From assembly GCF_018881795.1 (NCBI RefSeq), contig NZ_JACVPQ010000001.1, positions 283,275 to 347,274 of the forward strand: a DNA stretch of 64,000 nt, written 5' to 3'. Shown here in pieces: positions 10,444 through 19,958 of this stretch. Numbering within the stretch: the first letter of the stretch is position 1; every line of letters starts with the position of its first letter. This DNA comes from Polynucleobacter sp. MWH-Jannik1A5. GTDB lineage: Bacteria; Pseudomonadota; Gammaproteobacteria; Burkholderiales; Burkholderiaceae. Position numbers and translations under genes: made by a program. Below the pieces are notes generated by a model. The model was not told the origin of the DNA, searched no databases, and worked only from the letters and a program-made list of their open reading frames with translations.

Positions 10444-11892
10444 TTATTTCTTTTTAAAGCCGCCAAGCAAAGCACCGACAGCTGGCTTAGCAGGAGTAAT
10501 GCCTGCTTTTTTCTCTTCAGGCTTTGCAGCATCTGTGGCAGAAGCTGGTGCGGCAGAAGGCTCATATGGCTTGTAGAAGAAAGGGTCTGACATTTTGGCG
10601 GGTGCGCTGTTATAGCTACTAGAACCACCAGACGCTGGGCGGCTTTGTGAGGGCTCACCTGCTGGTAAAGGCTGTACATCCAGCTTACGCTTCATCAACT
10701 TTTCAATATCGTCGAGTAAGCGCTTCTCACTAGCATCAACTAAGGCAATCGCATCACCCTTGCTACCGGCACGACCAGTACGACCGATGCGATGAATAAA
10801 GTCTTCTGCGTTGTATGGCAACTCATGATTAATAACGCAAGGCATATCCGGAATATCTAAACCGCGCGCTGCTACATCGGTGGCTACCAGCGCTTCAATG
10901 GCGCCAGACTTGAACGCATCTAAAGTTAAAGTGCGCTCACCCTGACTCTTGTCACCATGAATCGCGCCCGCTTTAATACCATCACGCTCAAGTGCGCGTG
11001 ACAATTTTGCACAACCCAAACGGCTATTGGTAAAGATGATGCATTGACGTGATAAACCAGCACGAGTGCGGGCCTCTAATACCTTCACAATTGCGCGTTG
11101 CTTATCCGCAGAGGAAACCATGTGCACCACTTGCTTGACCGTATCAGCTGCAGCATTTTGACGGGCGACCTCAACCGTTACCGGGGTGCGCAAGTAACTT
11201 TGCGCCAGCTTTTTAATTTCTGGTGAGAAAGTAGCGGAGAACAGCAATGTTTGTCTTTGCGCTGGAATCAAATCAATGATGCGCTGCAAGTCTGGCAAGA
11301 AGCCCATATCGAGCATGCGATCGGCTTCGTCTAAGACCAATATTTCTACTTGAGAGAGATTGGCCACTTTAGAACCAATGTGGTCGAGCAAGCGCCCAGG
11401 GGTAGCAATCAAAATCTCTACGCCATTGCGTAAGATTGCAACTTGTTCTTTCATATCTACGCCGCCATAAACCACTGCAGCGCGTAAATCTGTATGTTTG
11501 GAATAACTGGCTGCGTTCTCAGCAACCTGCACTGCTAACTCACGCGTGGGCGTGAGAACCAATGCGCGAATTGGATGACGCGCCGGAGACGCGCTATTAC
11601 TAGCATGGCGCAAAATCTTTTGAATAATCGGCAATACAAAAGCAGCGGTCTTACCAGTGCCAGTTTGCGCAGCACCCATTAAATCGCTTCCCGCCAAAAC
11701 ATGCGGAATCGATTGCGCTTGAATGGGAGTTGGAGTGTTGTAGCCCTGCTCAGAGACCGCTTTTTGAATTTTCGGGTCTAAACCAAAGTCAGCAAAAGTG
11801 ATAGTTGCTGGAGGGGTGTTACTAACATCGGTAGGGGTAGCGCTATCGCTAACCCCTGTAGAAGAATTTATTTCAGTAGCAGTATTTGTCAA
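10444..11892 (-). CDS. rhlE: DEAD-box ATP-dependent RNA helicase, RhlE-like
   Basis: 482 residues with the complete helicase core. Visible motifs are Q-motif (PTPIQAQSIP), I (AQTGTGKT), Ia (PTRELAVQV), II (VLDEADRML), III (LFSATF) and VI (HRIGRTGRAG). The C-terminal 90 residues are a low-complexity Ser/Pro/Ala tail typical of RhlE proteins, which remodel RNA in ribosome assembly and degradosome action. It is followed 6 bp upstream by the GlcG-like gene on the same strand, though shared transcription is only inferred. Subfamily placement among RhlE, SrmB and DbpA rests on motif style. Confidence 0.88.
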   Translation of the reverse strand: MTNTATEINSSTGVSDSATPTDVSNTPPATITFADFGLDPKIQKAVSEQGYNTPTPIQAQSIPHVLAGSDLMGAAQTGTGKTAAFVLPIIQKILRHASNSASPARHPIRALVLTPTRELAVQVAENAASYSKHTDLRAAVVYGGVDMKEQVAILRNGVEILIATPGRLLDHIGSKVANLSQVEILVLDEADRMLDMGFLPDLQRIIDLIPAQRQTLLFSATFSPEIKKLAQSYLRTPVTVEVARQNAAADTVKQVVHMVSSADKQRAIVKVLEARTRAGLSRQCIIFTNSRLGCAKLSRALERDGIKAGAIHGDKSQGERTLTLDAFKSGAIEALVATDVAARGLDIPDMPCVINHELPYNAEDFIHRIGRTGRAGSKGDAIALVDASEKRLLDDIEKLMKRKLDVQPLPAGEPSQSRPASGGSSSYNSAPAKMSDPFFYKPYEPSAAPASATDAAKPEEKKAGITPAKPAVGALLGGFKKK

Positions 11893-11898
11893 GGTAAC

Positions 11899-12306
11899 TT
11901 ACAAGATGGCGGCAATGCCGGCCTTAGCGGTCTCAGCATCTTCCGCAGATTTAACGCCGGAAACGCCGACTGCGCCGATGGTAAACCCATTTACCTCGAT
12001 ATTGACGCCGCCTTCTAACATGCCCGATACATGGGGGGCAGATAAAAAGGCATGACGACCATTATTAATAATTTCTTCGTATACACGTGTCTCACGTTTA
12101 CCCATTGCAGCAGTACGTGCTTTTTCTTGAGCAATATAGGCAGACAAAGGAGCGCAACCATCACGACGAATTAAACCCAACATATGACCGCCATCATCAC
12201 AAACGGCAATCGTCACTGCTAAATTATTTTTAGCGGCGTGTTGATCGGCTGCATTCAAAATCTTTTGAACATCAGCTTGAGTTAAATAAGGTTTAGTAGC
12301 CAACAT
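11899..12306 (-). CDS. GlcG/HbpS family (DUF336) protein
   Basis: 135 residues. The fold is recognisable from LTVAVCDDGGH-like IAVCDDGGHMLGL, the Tyr/Lys/Ala stretch (AYIAQEKARTAA) and the C-terminal IGAVGVSGVKSAEDAE. GlcG/HbpS proteins are small octameric proteins, some haem-binding, often encoded beside glycolate or glyoxylate genes. Here the gene lies between a helicase and a serine-glyoxylate-type aminotransferase, which fits the glcG context. No enzymatic function is established for most members. Confidence 0.85.
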   Translation of the reverse strand: MLATKPYLTQADVQKILNAADQHAAKNNLAVTIAVCDDGGHMLGLIRRDGCAPLSAYIAQEKARTAAMGKRETRVYEEIINNGRHAFLSAPHVSGMLEGGVNIEVNGFTIGAVGVSGVKSAEDAETAKAGIAAIL

Positions 12307-12380
12307 GGTTAATCTTTCTTTGTCTCGAATATGTTTTATATGATGAAAGTGCTATCTATACACAGCACCTGAATTATAAG

Positions 12381-12420
12381 GGGTGTAGCCCGACTCCGGT
12401 CTAGAAGCCTTGCTACACCC
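12381..12420 (-). terminator. Hairpin, probable terminator of the aminotransferase gene
   Basis: A perfect 9-bp inverted repeat (GGGTGTAGC at 12381 and GCTACACCC at 12412) encloses a 22-nt loop, 31 bp after the aminotransferase stop codon on the minus strand. Only a short, imperfect T-rich tail follows, so a terminator is likely but not certain. Confidence 0.45.
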
Positions 12421-12451
12421 TGTCTCCACCCAACTAATTGATTATTTAAGG

Positions 12452-13648
12452 CTATTTGAGAAATTCTTGGGCAGCAACTACGCCGCTGGCCTTGGGCTTA
12501 AAGCCCATAGAGCCCAAGCTCATCTCTACACCACTTAATGCAGCCATCAAGCTCAATTCATTGCAATCACCCAAATGGCCGATACGGAATGCCTTGCCTT
12601 TGATCTTGCCCAAACCAGTGCCCAGGGAGAGATTGAATTTCTCCAGCGCATGTTTACGCAATACATCCGCATCCATGCCCTCCGGTGTGGCGATACAAGT
12701 AAGCACTGGTGAATAGCAATCTTTGTCTTGACACTGAATTTCTAAACCCCAGGCCTTTACTGCCTCACGACAAGCTGCTGCCAAACGTTGATGGCGTGCA
12801 AAGATCGTATCCAATCCTTCGGCCATCATCATGTCCATCGCTTCATGCAAACCGTACATCAAATTGGTGCTCGGAGTCGTTGGCCAGTAACCTGTTTTAT
12901 TGGATTCGAGAATTTCATCCCAGGCCCAATATGCTTTATGCATTTTGTTAGTCTTACTGACTTCGATAGCACGGGGTGACAAGGCGTTAAAGCCAATGCC
13001 AGGTGGCAACATCAAGCCTTTTTGTGAGCCAGAGATCGTCACGTCAGCGCCCCACTTGTCATGCTCATAATCCGCCGAACCCAAGCCAGATACGCTGTCT
13101 ACAAGTAACAAGGCTGGGTGCTTTAAAGAATCGATCGCTTTACGTACTGCTGAAATATTGGAAGTGACACCAGTAGAAGTTTCGTTATGCACTACACAAA
13201 CGGCCTTGATCTCGTGACCAGTATCTTTTCGCAAACGCTCTTCGATTACTGCAGCGTCAACACCCCAACGCCAGCTATCTTGTCCTGCTTTACCAACTAC
13301 CTCAACATCTAAACCAAGGCGCTTGCCAAGTGCGCGCCACAAGTTAGCAAACTGACCAGTTTCGTAGAACAACACTTTGTCGCCAGGACTCAGTACGTTT
13401 ACCAAAGCACCCTCCCAAGAACCAGTTCCGGAAGCGGAATAAATAATGACCGGCTGCTCAGTTTTAAAAATCTTTTTGATGTTTTCCAACACCTTGAGAC
13501 CAAATGCACCAAACTCAGGGCCGCGATGGTCAATAGTTTGATAGCTGATGGCGCGCAGCACGCGCGGAGGTACAGGACTTGGACCAGGAATATGCAAAAA
13601 GTGGCGTCCTGATGCGTGGTTATCAAGTTTCAACATGCTTTGTCTCAC
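12452..13648 (-). CDS. Serine-glyoxylate / alanine-glyoxylate aminotransferase family protein
   Basis: 398 residues, fold-type I PLP enzyme of class V. IPGPSPVPPRV at the N-terminus is the family opening; VDSVSGLGSADYEHDKWGAD contains the cofactor Asp region and SGSQKGLMLPPG the PLP-binding Lys. Members convert glyoxylate to glycine with serine or alanine as donor. A second Met lies four codons in (13636) and may be the true start. The gene is divergent from an FCD-type GntR regulator with operator-like palindromes between them, so it is probably controlled by that regulator. Confidence 0.88.
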   Translation of the reverse strand: MRQSMLKLDNHASGRHFLHIPGPSPVPPRVLRAISYQTIDHRGPEFGAFGLKVLENIKKIFKTEQPVIIYSASGTGSWEGALVNVLSPGDKVLFYETGQFANLWRALGKRLGLDVEVVGKAGQDSWRWGVDAAVIEERLRKDTGHEIKAVCVVHNETSTGVTSNISAVRKAIDSLKHPALLLVDSVSGLGSADYEHDKWGADVTISGSQKGLMLPPGIGFNALSPRAIEVSKTNKMHKAYWAWDEILESNKTGYWPTTPSTNLMYGLHEAMDMMMAEGLDTIFARHQRLAAACREAVKAWGLEIQCQDKDCYSPVLTCIATPEGMDADVLRKHALEKFNLSLGTGLGKIKGKAFRIGHLGDCNELSLMAALSGVEMSLGSMGFKPKASGVVAAQEFLK

Positions 13649-13713
13649 TTATGGGTATGTTTATGGGTGTTATTTCTGGCACTAGTGTATGACAATTTTT
13701 ACTAATTTTCCAT

Positions 13714-13725
13714 TTTGCATACAAA
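13714..13725. promoter_or_regulatory. GntR-type operator, imperfect copy (aminotransferase side)
   Basis: TTTGCATACAAA differs at one base from the perfect palindrome at 13808. It lies 66 bp upstream of the aminotransferase start. FCD-type GntR regulators commonly bind TTGTATACAA-like palindromes, so this is a plausible second operator. Confidence 0.55.
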
Positions 13726-13807
13726 TTATTTAAAATATCTATGTAAATAAACCATTAAATAGGCATTTAAAGCCTATATTTATGCTTTATGATGGCTTAT
13801 TGTTAAT

Positions 13808-13819
13808 TTTGTATACAAA
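13808..13819. promoter_or_regulatory. GntR-type operator, perfect palindrome (gntR side)
   Basis: TTTGTATACAAA is a perfect 12-bp palindrome 23 bp upstream of the GntR start codon. It matches the TNGT-N3-ACNA pattern bound by FCD/FadR-group regulators. Its position suggests autoregulation. Confidence 0.65.
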
Positions 13820-13842
13820 TATAGGATTTAGGGGATCTCAGT

Positions 13843-14538
13843 ATGGCAGCCATAGAACAGCCTAATTCTCAGAATTTGCACGAGGCCACCTTTCAAAAAC
13901 TCAGATCACTCTTAGTCGAGGGCAAGATCGCGCCCGGCAGCAAACTCAATGAGCGCGAGTTGGCTGAAAGCCTCAACGTCTCAAGGACTCCTATTCGTGA
14001 AGCGATTCGTCGTTTGGCTGCAGACGGATTGGTCGAGCTGATTACCAATCGCGGCGCCATTGCTGTTCAACTGAGTCTTGAAGATGTGATTCATACCTTT
14101 GATGTCATTGCTGATCTCGAAGGATTCTCTGGTGAGTTGGCTGCCAATAATGTTAGCGGCACCACCCTCTCAGAGTTAGAGGCCCTCCAATATGAAATGA
14201 TGGCCTCATATGCTCGTCGTGATTTATCGAGTTATTACAAACTCAATCTGCGTATTCACCATCTCATTAATCAAGCAGCAAATAATCCGGTGCTCTCTAG
14301 ACTCTTCACACAAGTTAATGCGCGCATCGAAGCATTGCGCTTTCGCTCCAACCAAGATGGTGTGAAATGGGAAAAGGCTGTAGAAGAGCACCAAGAGATG
14401 CTCGATGCACTCAAAGCTAGAGATGCTGCCCGCATGAGAAAAATCATGATTCAGCACGTACAGAACAAGCGCGATGTTGTAGTGCAGCTACTGAAATCAG
14501 AAGCAGAAATCAAAGATGCCGAGACAAGCAAGTCATGA
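13843..14538 (+). CDS. GntR family transcriptional regulator, FCD subfamily
   Basis: 231 residues. An N-terminal winged helix (KLRSLLVEGKIAPGSKLNER, then LAESLNVSRTPIREAIRRL) is followed by an all-helical FCD ligand domain with metal-coordinating His and Asp residues (RIHHLIN, EEHQEMLDAL). FCD regulators usually sense carboxylic acids. It overlaps the dehydrogenase gene by 4 bp (ATGA) and is divergent from the aminotransferase, so it most likely controls both in response to glycolate, glyoxylate or a related 2-hydroxyacid. The effector is inferred from context. Confidence 0.9.
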   Translation: MAAIEQPNSQNLHEATFQKLRSLLVEGKIAPGSKLNERELAESLNVSRTPIREAIRRLAADGLVELITNRGAIAVQLSLEDVIHTFDVIADLEGFSGELAANNVSGTTLSELEALQYEMMASYARRDLSSYYKLNLRIHHLINQAANNPVLSRLFTQVNARIEALRFRSNQDGVKWEKAVEEHQEMLDALKARDAARMRKIMIQHVQNKRDVVVQLLKSEAEIKDAETSKS

Positions 14539-17500
14539 ATAAGCCTTTAGACCTCAAAGAACTGATGGTGGATCAGGCCGAGCTAGCCAAACGCTTGTGC
14601 CAAGAGACTTCTGGTGAAGTGATGACCGATAGCGCAAGTCGTGGCCGTTATGCAACTGATGCTTCCATCTATCAGGCCATGCCAGTTGCCGTATTTGTAC
14701 CAAAGACTGCACAAGATATTGCCAGCGCCATTCAGATTGCAGCTGAGATGGGTGTGCCGGTGCTACCCCGTGGTGGCGGTACTAGCCAATGCGGTCAAAC
14801 TACTGGCGCAGCACTGGTTATCGATAACACTAAATATTTCAGAAACGTTTTAGATCTCAATCTTGATAAAGGTTATGTTGAAGTTGAGCCCGGTATCGTC
14901 CTCGATCATCTCAATGGCTCACTCAAACAACATGGTCTTTGGTATCCAGTGGATGTATCCACTGCTGGACAAGCCACTATTGGCGGCATGGCAGGCAACA
15001 ACTCTTGCGGTAGCCGATCAATTGCCTACGGCAATATGGTGCATAACGTATTAGGCATTGATGCTTGGTTAGCAGATGGCCGAATTGCCAATTTCAGCGA
15101 TTACGCAAGTAGTACTGGAGCTGCAAAGCAATTGGGCGACTTTGTTAAAGATCTCGCAACCACCCTCTCCCCAGAAATCGAAGCACACTTTCCGAAGGTA
15201 TTAAGACGGGTTGCTGGCTATAACTTGGATATCTTTAATCCTCAAAGTGAATTGCCTTATACCCAAGATGGCAGCGTGAACTTAGCGCACCTATTAGTAG
15301 GTAGCGAAGGTACTTTGGCGTATTTCAAATCTCTGAAGCTCAAACTCGCGCCATTACCTCAACATAAAGTGCTCGGTATTGTGAACTTTGCTAGCTTTTA
15401 TAAAGCGATGGATAGCGCACAACATATTGTGAAGCTTGGTCCTACCGCGGTAGAGCTAGTTGATCGCACCATGATTGATTTAGCCCGTAGCAATCCGAGT
15501 TTTAAGAAAACCATTGAAACTGCTTTAATCGATCACACAGCACAGACCCCTGAGGCGATCTTGTTGGTAGAGTTTTCAGGCGAAGCACACGCGCCCCTCT
15601 TAGAAAAGCTCAAAGCATTACAAGAACTCATGAGTGATCTCGGTTTACCAGGTTCTGTTGTGCCAATGCCTGATGCATCCCTGCAAAAGAACTTATGGGA
15701 AGTACGCAAAGCAGGTCTCAACATCATGATGAGCCTCAAAGGTGATGGTAAGCCAGTGAGCTTTATTGAGGACTGCGCCGTGCCTCTGGAGAGTTTGGCG
15801 GATTACACTCAGGCATTGACTGATGTATTTGCTAAATACGGCTCTCGTGGCACTTGGTATGCCCATGCCTCTGTAGGTACATTGCATGTACGCCCCATCT
15901 TGGATATGCGTAGAGATGGCGCCCAGAAAATGCGCGCTGTTGCTGAAGAGGCTTCTGCTTTAGTACGTAAATACAAAGGTGCCTATAGCGGCGAGCATGG
16001 CGATGGCCTTTGTCGTGGTGAGTGGATCTCTTGGCAGTTTGGTCCGAAGATCACAGAAGCACTCGCAGAAATCAAATACGCATTTGATCCAAAGGGATTA
16101 TTTAATCCAGGCAAGATCGTTAATCCGCCAAAGATGGATGACTCTATTAACTTTAGATTTCCGCCAAGTTATAAAGTAATCCCACTCCAGCCAGCGCTCG
16201 ATTGGTCGGCTTGGAATGTACAGAACGATCCCGTCACAGAAGAAACTACTGCGCCTGGAACGGGCGGTGACCCGGCAATGGGTTTAGCCAAAGCTGTCGA
16301 AATGTGCAACAACAATGGTCACTGCCGTAAGTTTGATGCTGAAGTCATGTGCCCAAGCTATCGCGTTACCCGTGATGAGAAACACCTGACACGTGGCAGA
16401 GCCAATACGCTGCGCCTTGCACTTTCCAATCAACTCGATATCAAAGATGAATCCTCACCCCTAGGTAGCGATGCTATTAAAGAAGTGATGGAGCTTTGTG
16501 TGAGTTGCAAAGCATGTCGTCGCGAGTGCCCTACTGGCGTCGACATGGCCAAGATGAAGATTGAGTTCCTCTCCGCTTATAAGAAGCGTGTAGGCCACTC
16601 ACTCAGAGATCTAGCAGTTGCCTATCTTCCCAAATATGCCAGCACGATTAGCAATATTCCTTTCTTGCCAGCAATCCTGAACCTGCGTAATCACATTACG
16701 CCTATTGCTAAGCTTCAAGAGTGGGTCATGGGTATCTCTGCACAAAGAAGTCTACCGATTTGGAAGAGCAAAACCTTCTGGAACCAGAAAACAGCAAACC
16801 CTTATCAATACACTCCTGAACAATTAGCAAGCAATGAGAATGGTAAGGGTGTAGTTCTGCTAGCCGATACATTTAACGCTTACTTTGAAGATGAGAATCT
16901 CCAGGCGGCATTAAAGGTACTTGAAGCTGCAGGCTATCGCATACATATTCCCAAGAAGAGCCAAAGCAAAGCAGCAAGTCAAGCCGATAACTCCTGCTCT
17001 AAAGAGTTTTGCTGTGGCAGAACCTATCTTGCAGCGGGCATGGTTGATAAAGCTAAAGCTACTCTAGGTGAACTGGTTGATCATCTTGCGCCTTATGCAG
17101 ATAAGCACATTCCGATTATTGGCTTAGAGCCTTCTTGCTTATTCACTCTAAAAGATGAAGCCTTGGTGATGGGTTTTGGCGAACGTGCAGTCAGCGTTTC
17201 TAAAAAAGCACAACTCCTAGAAGAGTTCTTAGCGAGCGAAGCTAAAGCCGGGAAGCTCAACATCCAACTTAAAGCCGCGGATAAGCCTGTACTGTTTCAT
17301 GGTCACTGCCATCAAAAGTCATTTGCTGCCGTTACTCCGGCCATGGAGTTGCTCAAACTCATTCCTAATGCAGAGCCTAAGCTGATTGAATCATCTTGCT
17401 GCGGTATGGCTGGTAGCTTTGGCTATGAGGCTGAGCACATTGAAGTATCTAAGCAAATGGCAGAGGCCAGCTTATTACCAAGTATTCGGAAGTCACCCGA

Positions 17501-17603
17501 TAGCTGGGTGGTAGCTGATGGTACAAGCTGTCGTCACCAGATTGCGGATGGCACTCAAAGAGAAGCAGTACACATTGCCAGAATTTTGGCTGCGCATCTA
17601 TAA
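14535..17603 (+). CDS. FAD-linked and Fe-S 2-hydroxyacid dehydrogenase, YdiJ-like
   Basis: 1022 residues, a fusion of a GlcD-type FAD-binding oxidoreductase and a GlcF-type iron-sulfur protein. The FAD half shows VPVLPRGGGTSQCGQT and MAGNNSCGSRSIAYGN. The C-terminal half has cluster ligands (CNNNGHCRKFDAEVMCPSY and CVSCKACRRECPTGVDM) and two CCG-type redox domains (SKEFCCGRTYL, ESSCCGMAGSFG). The size and motifs match E. coli YdiJ, a D-2-hydroxyglutarate dehydrogenase passing electrons to the respiratory chain; D-lactate or glycolate are alternatives. It is coupled to the GntR regulator, and the glyoxylate aminotransferase next door makes glycolate or a related acid plausible. Confidence 0.87.
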   Translation: MNKPLDLKELMVDQAELAKRLCQETSGEVMTDSASRGRYATDASIYQAMPVAVFVPKTAQDIASAIQIAAEMGVPVLPRGGGTSQCGQTTGAALVIDNTKYFRNVLDLNLDKGYVEVEPGIVLDHLNGSLKQHGLWYPVDVSTAGQATIGGMAGNNSCGSRSIAYGNMVHNVLGIDAWLADGRIANFSDYASSTGAAKQLGDFVKDLATTLSPEIEAHFPKVLRRVAGYNLDIFNPQSELPYTQDGSVNLAHLLVGSEGTLAYFKSLKLKLAPLPQHKVLGIVNFASFYKAMDSAQHIVKLGPTAVELVDRTMIDLARSNPSFKKTIETALIDHTAQTPEAILLVEFSGEAHAPLLEKLKALQELMSDLGLPGSVVPMPDASLQKNLWEVRKAGLNIMMSLKGDGKPVSFIEDCAVPLESLADYTQALTDVFAKYGSRGTWYAHASVGTLHVRPILDMRRDGAQKMRAVAEEASALVRKYKGAYSGEHGDGLCRGEWISWQFGPKITEALAEIKYAFDPKGLFNPGKIVNPPKMDDSINFRFPPSYKVIPLQPALDWSAWNVQNDPVTEETTAPGTGGDPAMGLAKAVEMCNNNGHCRKFDAEVMCPSYRVTRDEKHLTRGRANTLRLALSNQLDIKDESSPLGSDAIKEVMELCVSCKACRRECPTGVDMAKMKIEFLSAYKKRVGHSLRDLAVAYLPKYASTISNIPFLPAILNLRNHITPIAKLQEWVMGISAQRSLPIWKSKTFWNQKTANPYQYTPEQLASNENGKGVVLLADTFNAYFEDENLQAALKVLEAAGYRIHIPKKSQSKAASQADNSCSKEFCCGRTYLAAGMVDKAKATLGELVDHLAPYADKHIPIIGLEPSCLFTLKDEALVMGFGERAVSVSKKAQLLEEFLASEAKAGKLNIQLKAADKPVLFHGHCHQKSFAAVTPAMELLKLIPNAEPKLIESSCCGMAGSFGYEAEHIEVSKQMAEASLLPSIRKSPDSWVVADGTSCRHQIADGTQREAVHIARILAAHL

Positions 17604-17637
17604 AAACAAAAAAGATGGGCTGGCGCTATTTGGGTAT

Positions 17638-18009
17638 TTAACGAATCACGCCGTAACCTACCATCAGCAAGGTTCCAGTCAACAAGGCTGGAACCAATCG
17701 CTTGGTAGGCTTAGAGATCATCACACCAATGGCTAAGGCGCAAATCAGAACGCGTATCCACAAAGGTACGGTTGCCATGAGGCCCAGCGGCATCACAATC
17801 AAACGCACTGTGAGTGCAGCAACCATTGCGTAGGTCACAGCTGCTAGCCAGCGAAATATCTCGCTATCTTGATTAATACTCTGAGACAGAAACACACCAA
17901 TGGCGCGGCAGAAGTAGGTGCCTAGACAGGCGCCTACCAATGCAATCCATAAACCCCAACCAGTGAGGGCATCGCTCATGTGATTTAAAGCGTCTATTGC
18001 CCCGTTCAT
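17638..18009 (-). CDS. azlD: AzlD family membrane protein
   Basis: 123 residues with four hydrophobic helices and the family segment GTYFCRAIGVFLS. AzlD is the small partner of AzlC in a branched-chain amino-acid exporter (BrnFE type). Its start overlaps the azlC stop by 4 bp, indicating coupled translation. The substrate is inferred from the family. Confidence 0.85.
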   Translation of the reverse strand: MNGAIDALNHMSDALTGWGLWIALVGACLGTYFCRAIGVFLSQSINQDSEIFRWLAAVTYAMVAALTVRLIVMPLGLMATVPLWIRVLICALAIGVMISKPTKRLVPALLTGTLLMVGYGVIR

Positions 18010-18791
18010 CCAAGTACTCCTGCTTTTTTGCGCAAGAACTTACGATCAATAAAGTAGGCCAAGGTGCCCGCAACCAAACCGGATGTCAACAAGCTGGTAT
18101 CGCGATCGATCAGGAAAAAGATAGGGCCAAAAATACATCCTAGCAAAAGAGCGATGCGATTGATCCAGGGCTTTACCTCAGTAAAGGTCAGCAAGAAAAA
18201 TAGTGGATTGATAAACACCAAACCCAAAGTAACTGGTTTAGGCACCATTCCTGCTAAGTAATAACCTAATACGGTTCCGGGCACAGAGATCAACCAACAC
18301 AAGAGTCCTAGCCCAACAAAGTAACTGAGGCGATGTTTAATTTCAATTGCATGAAACTCCCGCATCGAGATAGCCCATGCAGTCATTGCTAATAAATGTA
18401 CCGAAGCATAGAGACTGCGATTGCGATCCTTTTGATGAAACTGCGGAAAGAGCGTCACCGTCATTGTGATAAAGCGTGTCGATGTCAGCGTAACCGCTAA
18501 AGCAATCGCTACAACGGATGATCCGGTGATCGCCATCTCAAGCAAGACCACCTGCCCTGGTAAGGCGAACATGAAAAACGAGGTAAAGGTAGTAAACCAA
18601 ACATCAAAGCCGTTGGTTTTACCCATCGCCCCAAAACCCACCATGCCAGCAAAGAGCACCATCGCCGGTGCACCAGCCGCATCCCGAATGCCAGACCAAA
18701 ATGCATGGCTTGGATTTTTAAAGCGTTGTACCGCAGCCTCTTCTAGCGCGATTTCGCTAGGATCAATATAGGGCTGGTCGTTAGATGACAT
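18006..18791 (-). CDS. azlC: AzlC family ABC-like permease (branched-chain amino acid export)
   Basis: 261 residues from Met 18791 (MSSNDQPYI). A longer frame to 18851 would run into queG, so the internal Met is preferred. The AzlC core is visible as FWSGIRDAAGAPAMVLFAGM, TSFFMFALPGQVVLLEM and TSTRFITMTVTLFPQ, with about six to seven membrane helices. With AzlD it forms a BrnFE-type exporter of leucine, isoleucine, valine or methionine. Confidence 0.87.
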   Translation of the reverse strand: MSSNDQPYIDPSEIALEEAAVQRFKNPSHAFWSGIRDAAGAPAMVLFAGMVGFGAMGKTNGFDVWFTTFTSFFMFALPGQVVLLEMAITGSSVVAIALAVTLTSTRFITMTVTLFPQFHQKDRNRSLYASVHLLAMTAWAISMREFHAIEIKHRLSYFVGLGLLCWLISVPGTVLGYYLAGMVPKPVTLGLVFINPLFFLLTFTEVKPWINRIALLLGCIFGPIFFLIDRDTSLLTSGLVAGTLAYFIDRKFLRKKAGVLG

Positions 18792-18817
18792 AGGGCAATT
18801 GTAAAGCTTGTGGGTAT

Positions 18818-19915
18818 TTAAGTTGGCCGCGCATTTTGACCTAAGGCCCACTCAATGTGTTCAGTCACCAAAGGATCGGCACTAGGAAGTGCTGACTTCA
18901 ATGCCTCAGTAATTGCGCCCTTCTCCACTCCGCTAGCCAAAGCATTGCCCATTGCTACAGCGAGATTGCGACGCCAGCGACTGTAACCAATTCTTCGAAT
19001 AGCGCTTCCTTCATGGCGTTGCTCAAACTCTTGCTCAGTCCATGACCAGAGTTGCAGTAATGTCGCCTGTCCCAAGCCGTGACGTTGCGCAAAGTCAGGT
19101 AGCTGACTTCTCTTGGCAAATTTATTCCAAGGGCAAATGAGCTGACAATCATCACAGCCATATACGCGATTACCCATAGCCTTTCTGAACTCAACCGGAA
19201 TGGAGTCAGGGTTTTCAATAGTTAAATAAGAGATGCAGCGACGAGCATCTAATTGATAAGGTGCGGTGATGGCTTGTGTAGGACAAACATCAATACAGGA
19301 AGTACAGGTGCCGCAATGCTCTTCAATCGCTTGATCAATTGGTAAGGGCACATCTACCAAGATCTCACCCAAGAAGAATGTTGAGCCAGATTCTCGGTTA
19401 AGCAAAAGCGTGTGTTTACCTCGCCAGCCTAATCCTGCTTTGCGTGCCAATTCCACTTCCATGAGTGGTGCTGAATCCGTAAATACACGATAGCCCAACT
19501 TCCCAATGCGCTCTTCGATGCGTTGTGCGAATTCTTGTAAGCGATTACGTAGCACCTTGTGGTAATCACGACCCCTCGCATACATTGATACCACTGCTTG
19601 CGAAAGATTCTCCAGCCGTTGCCACTCAGCATCAAAATCCGTCTCAGGTGGAAGGTAGTTCATCGAAACACAAATGACACGTACTGTGCCAGGAACCAAT
19701 AACTCAGGATTGGACCGTAACTCTGCATGGCGCTGCATGTATTCCATCTGACCATGACAGCCCTGCTCCAGCCATTCTTTTAGGCGATCTGTCGCAGGAC
19801 CTAAATGGGTGTCAGTAATACGCAAGCCATCAAACCCCAGCGCCATAGCCTGGGTATTGAGCCAATCACGTAGATTGGACTCGTCGATGGATTGAGGGCT
19901 GATAGATGAAGACAT
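18818..19915 (-). CDS. queG: Epoxyqueuosine reductase
   Basis: 365 residues. The last step of queuosine synthesis reduces epoxyqueuosine in tRNA using cobalamin and two [4Fe-4S] clusters. Cluster motifs are CGTCTSCIDVCPTQAI and YGCDDCQLICPWNKFA. The upstream DUF1730 region shows YARGRDYHKVLRNRL and RVFTDSAPLMEVELARKAGLG-like family blocks. It is divergent from tsaE, 43 bp apart, an arrangement common in betaproteobacteria. Confidence 0.95.
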   Translation of the reverse strand: MSSSISPQSIDESNLRDWLNTQAMALGFDGLRITDTHLGPATDRLKEWLEQGCHGQMEYMQRHAELRSNPELLVPGTVRVICVSMNYLPPETDFDAEWQRLENLSQAVVSMYARGRDYHKVLRNRLQEFAQRIEERIGKLGYRVFTDSAPLMEVELARKAGLGWRGKHTLLLNRESGSTFFLGEILVDVPLPIDQAIEEHCGTCTSCIDVCPTQAITAPYQLDARRCISYLTIENPDSIPVEFRKAMGNRVYGCDDCQLICPWNKFAKRSQLPDFAQRHGLGQATLLQLWSWTEQEFEQRHEGSAIRRIGYSRWRRNLAVAMGNALASGVEKGAITEALKSALPSADPLVTEHIEWALGQNARPT

Positions 19916-19958
19916 ATGGAATACAGAATGTAGCGCAATAATTGAATAAACTAGGGGA

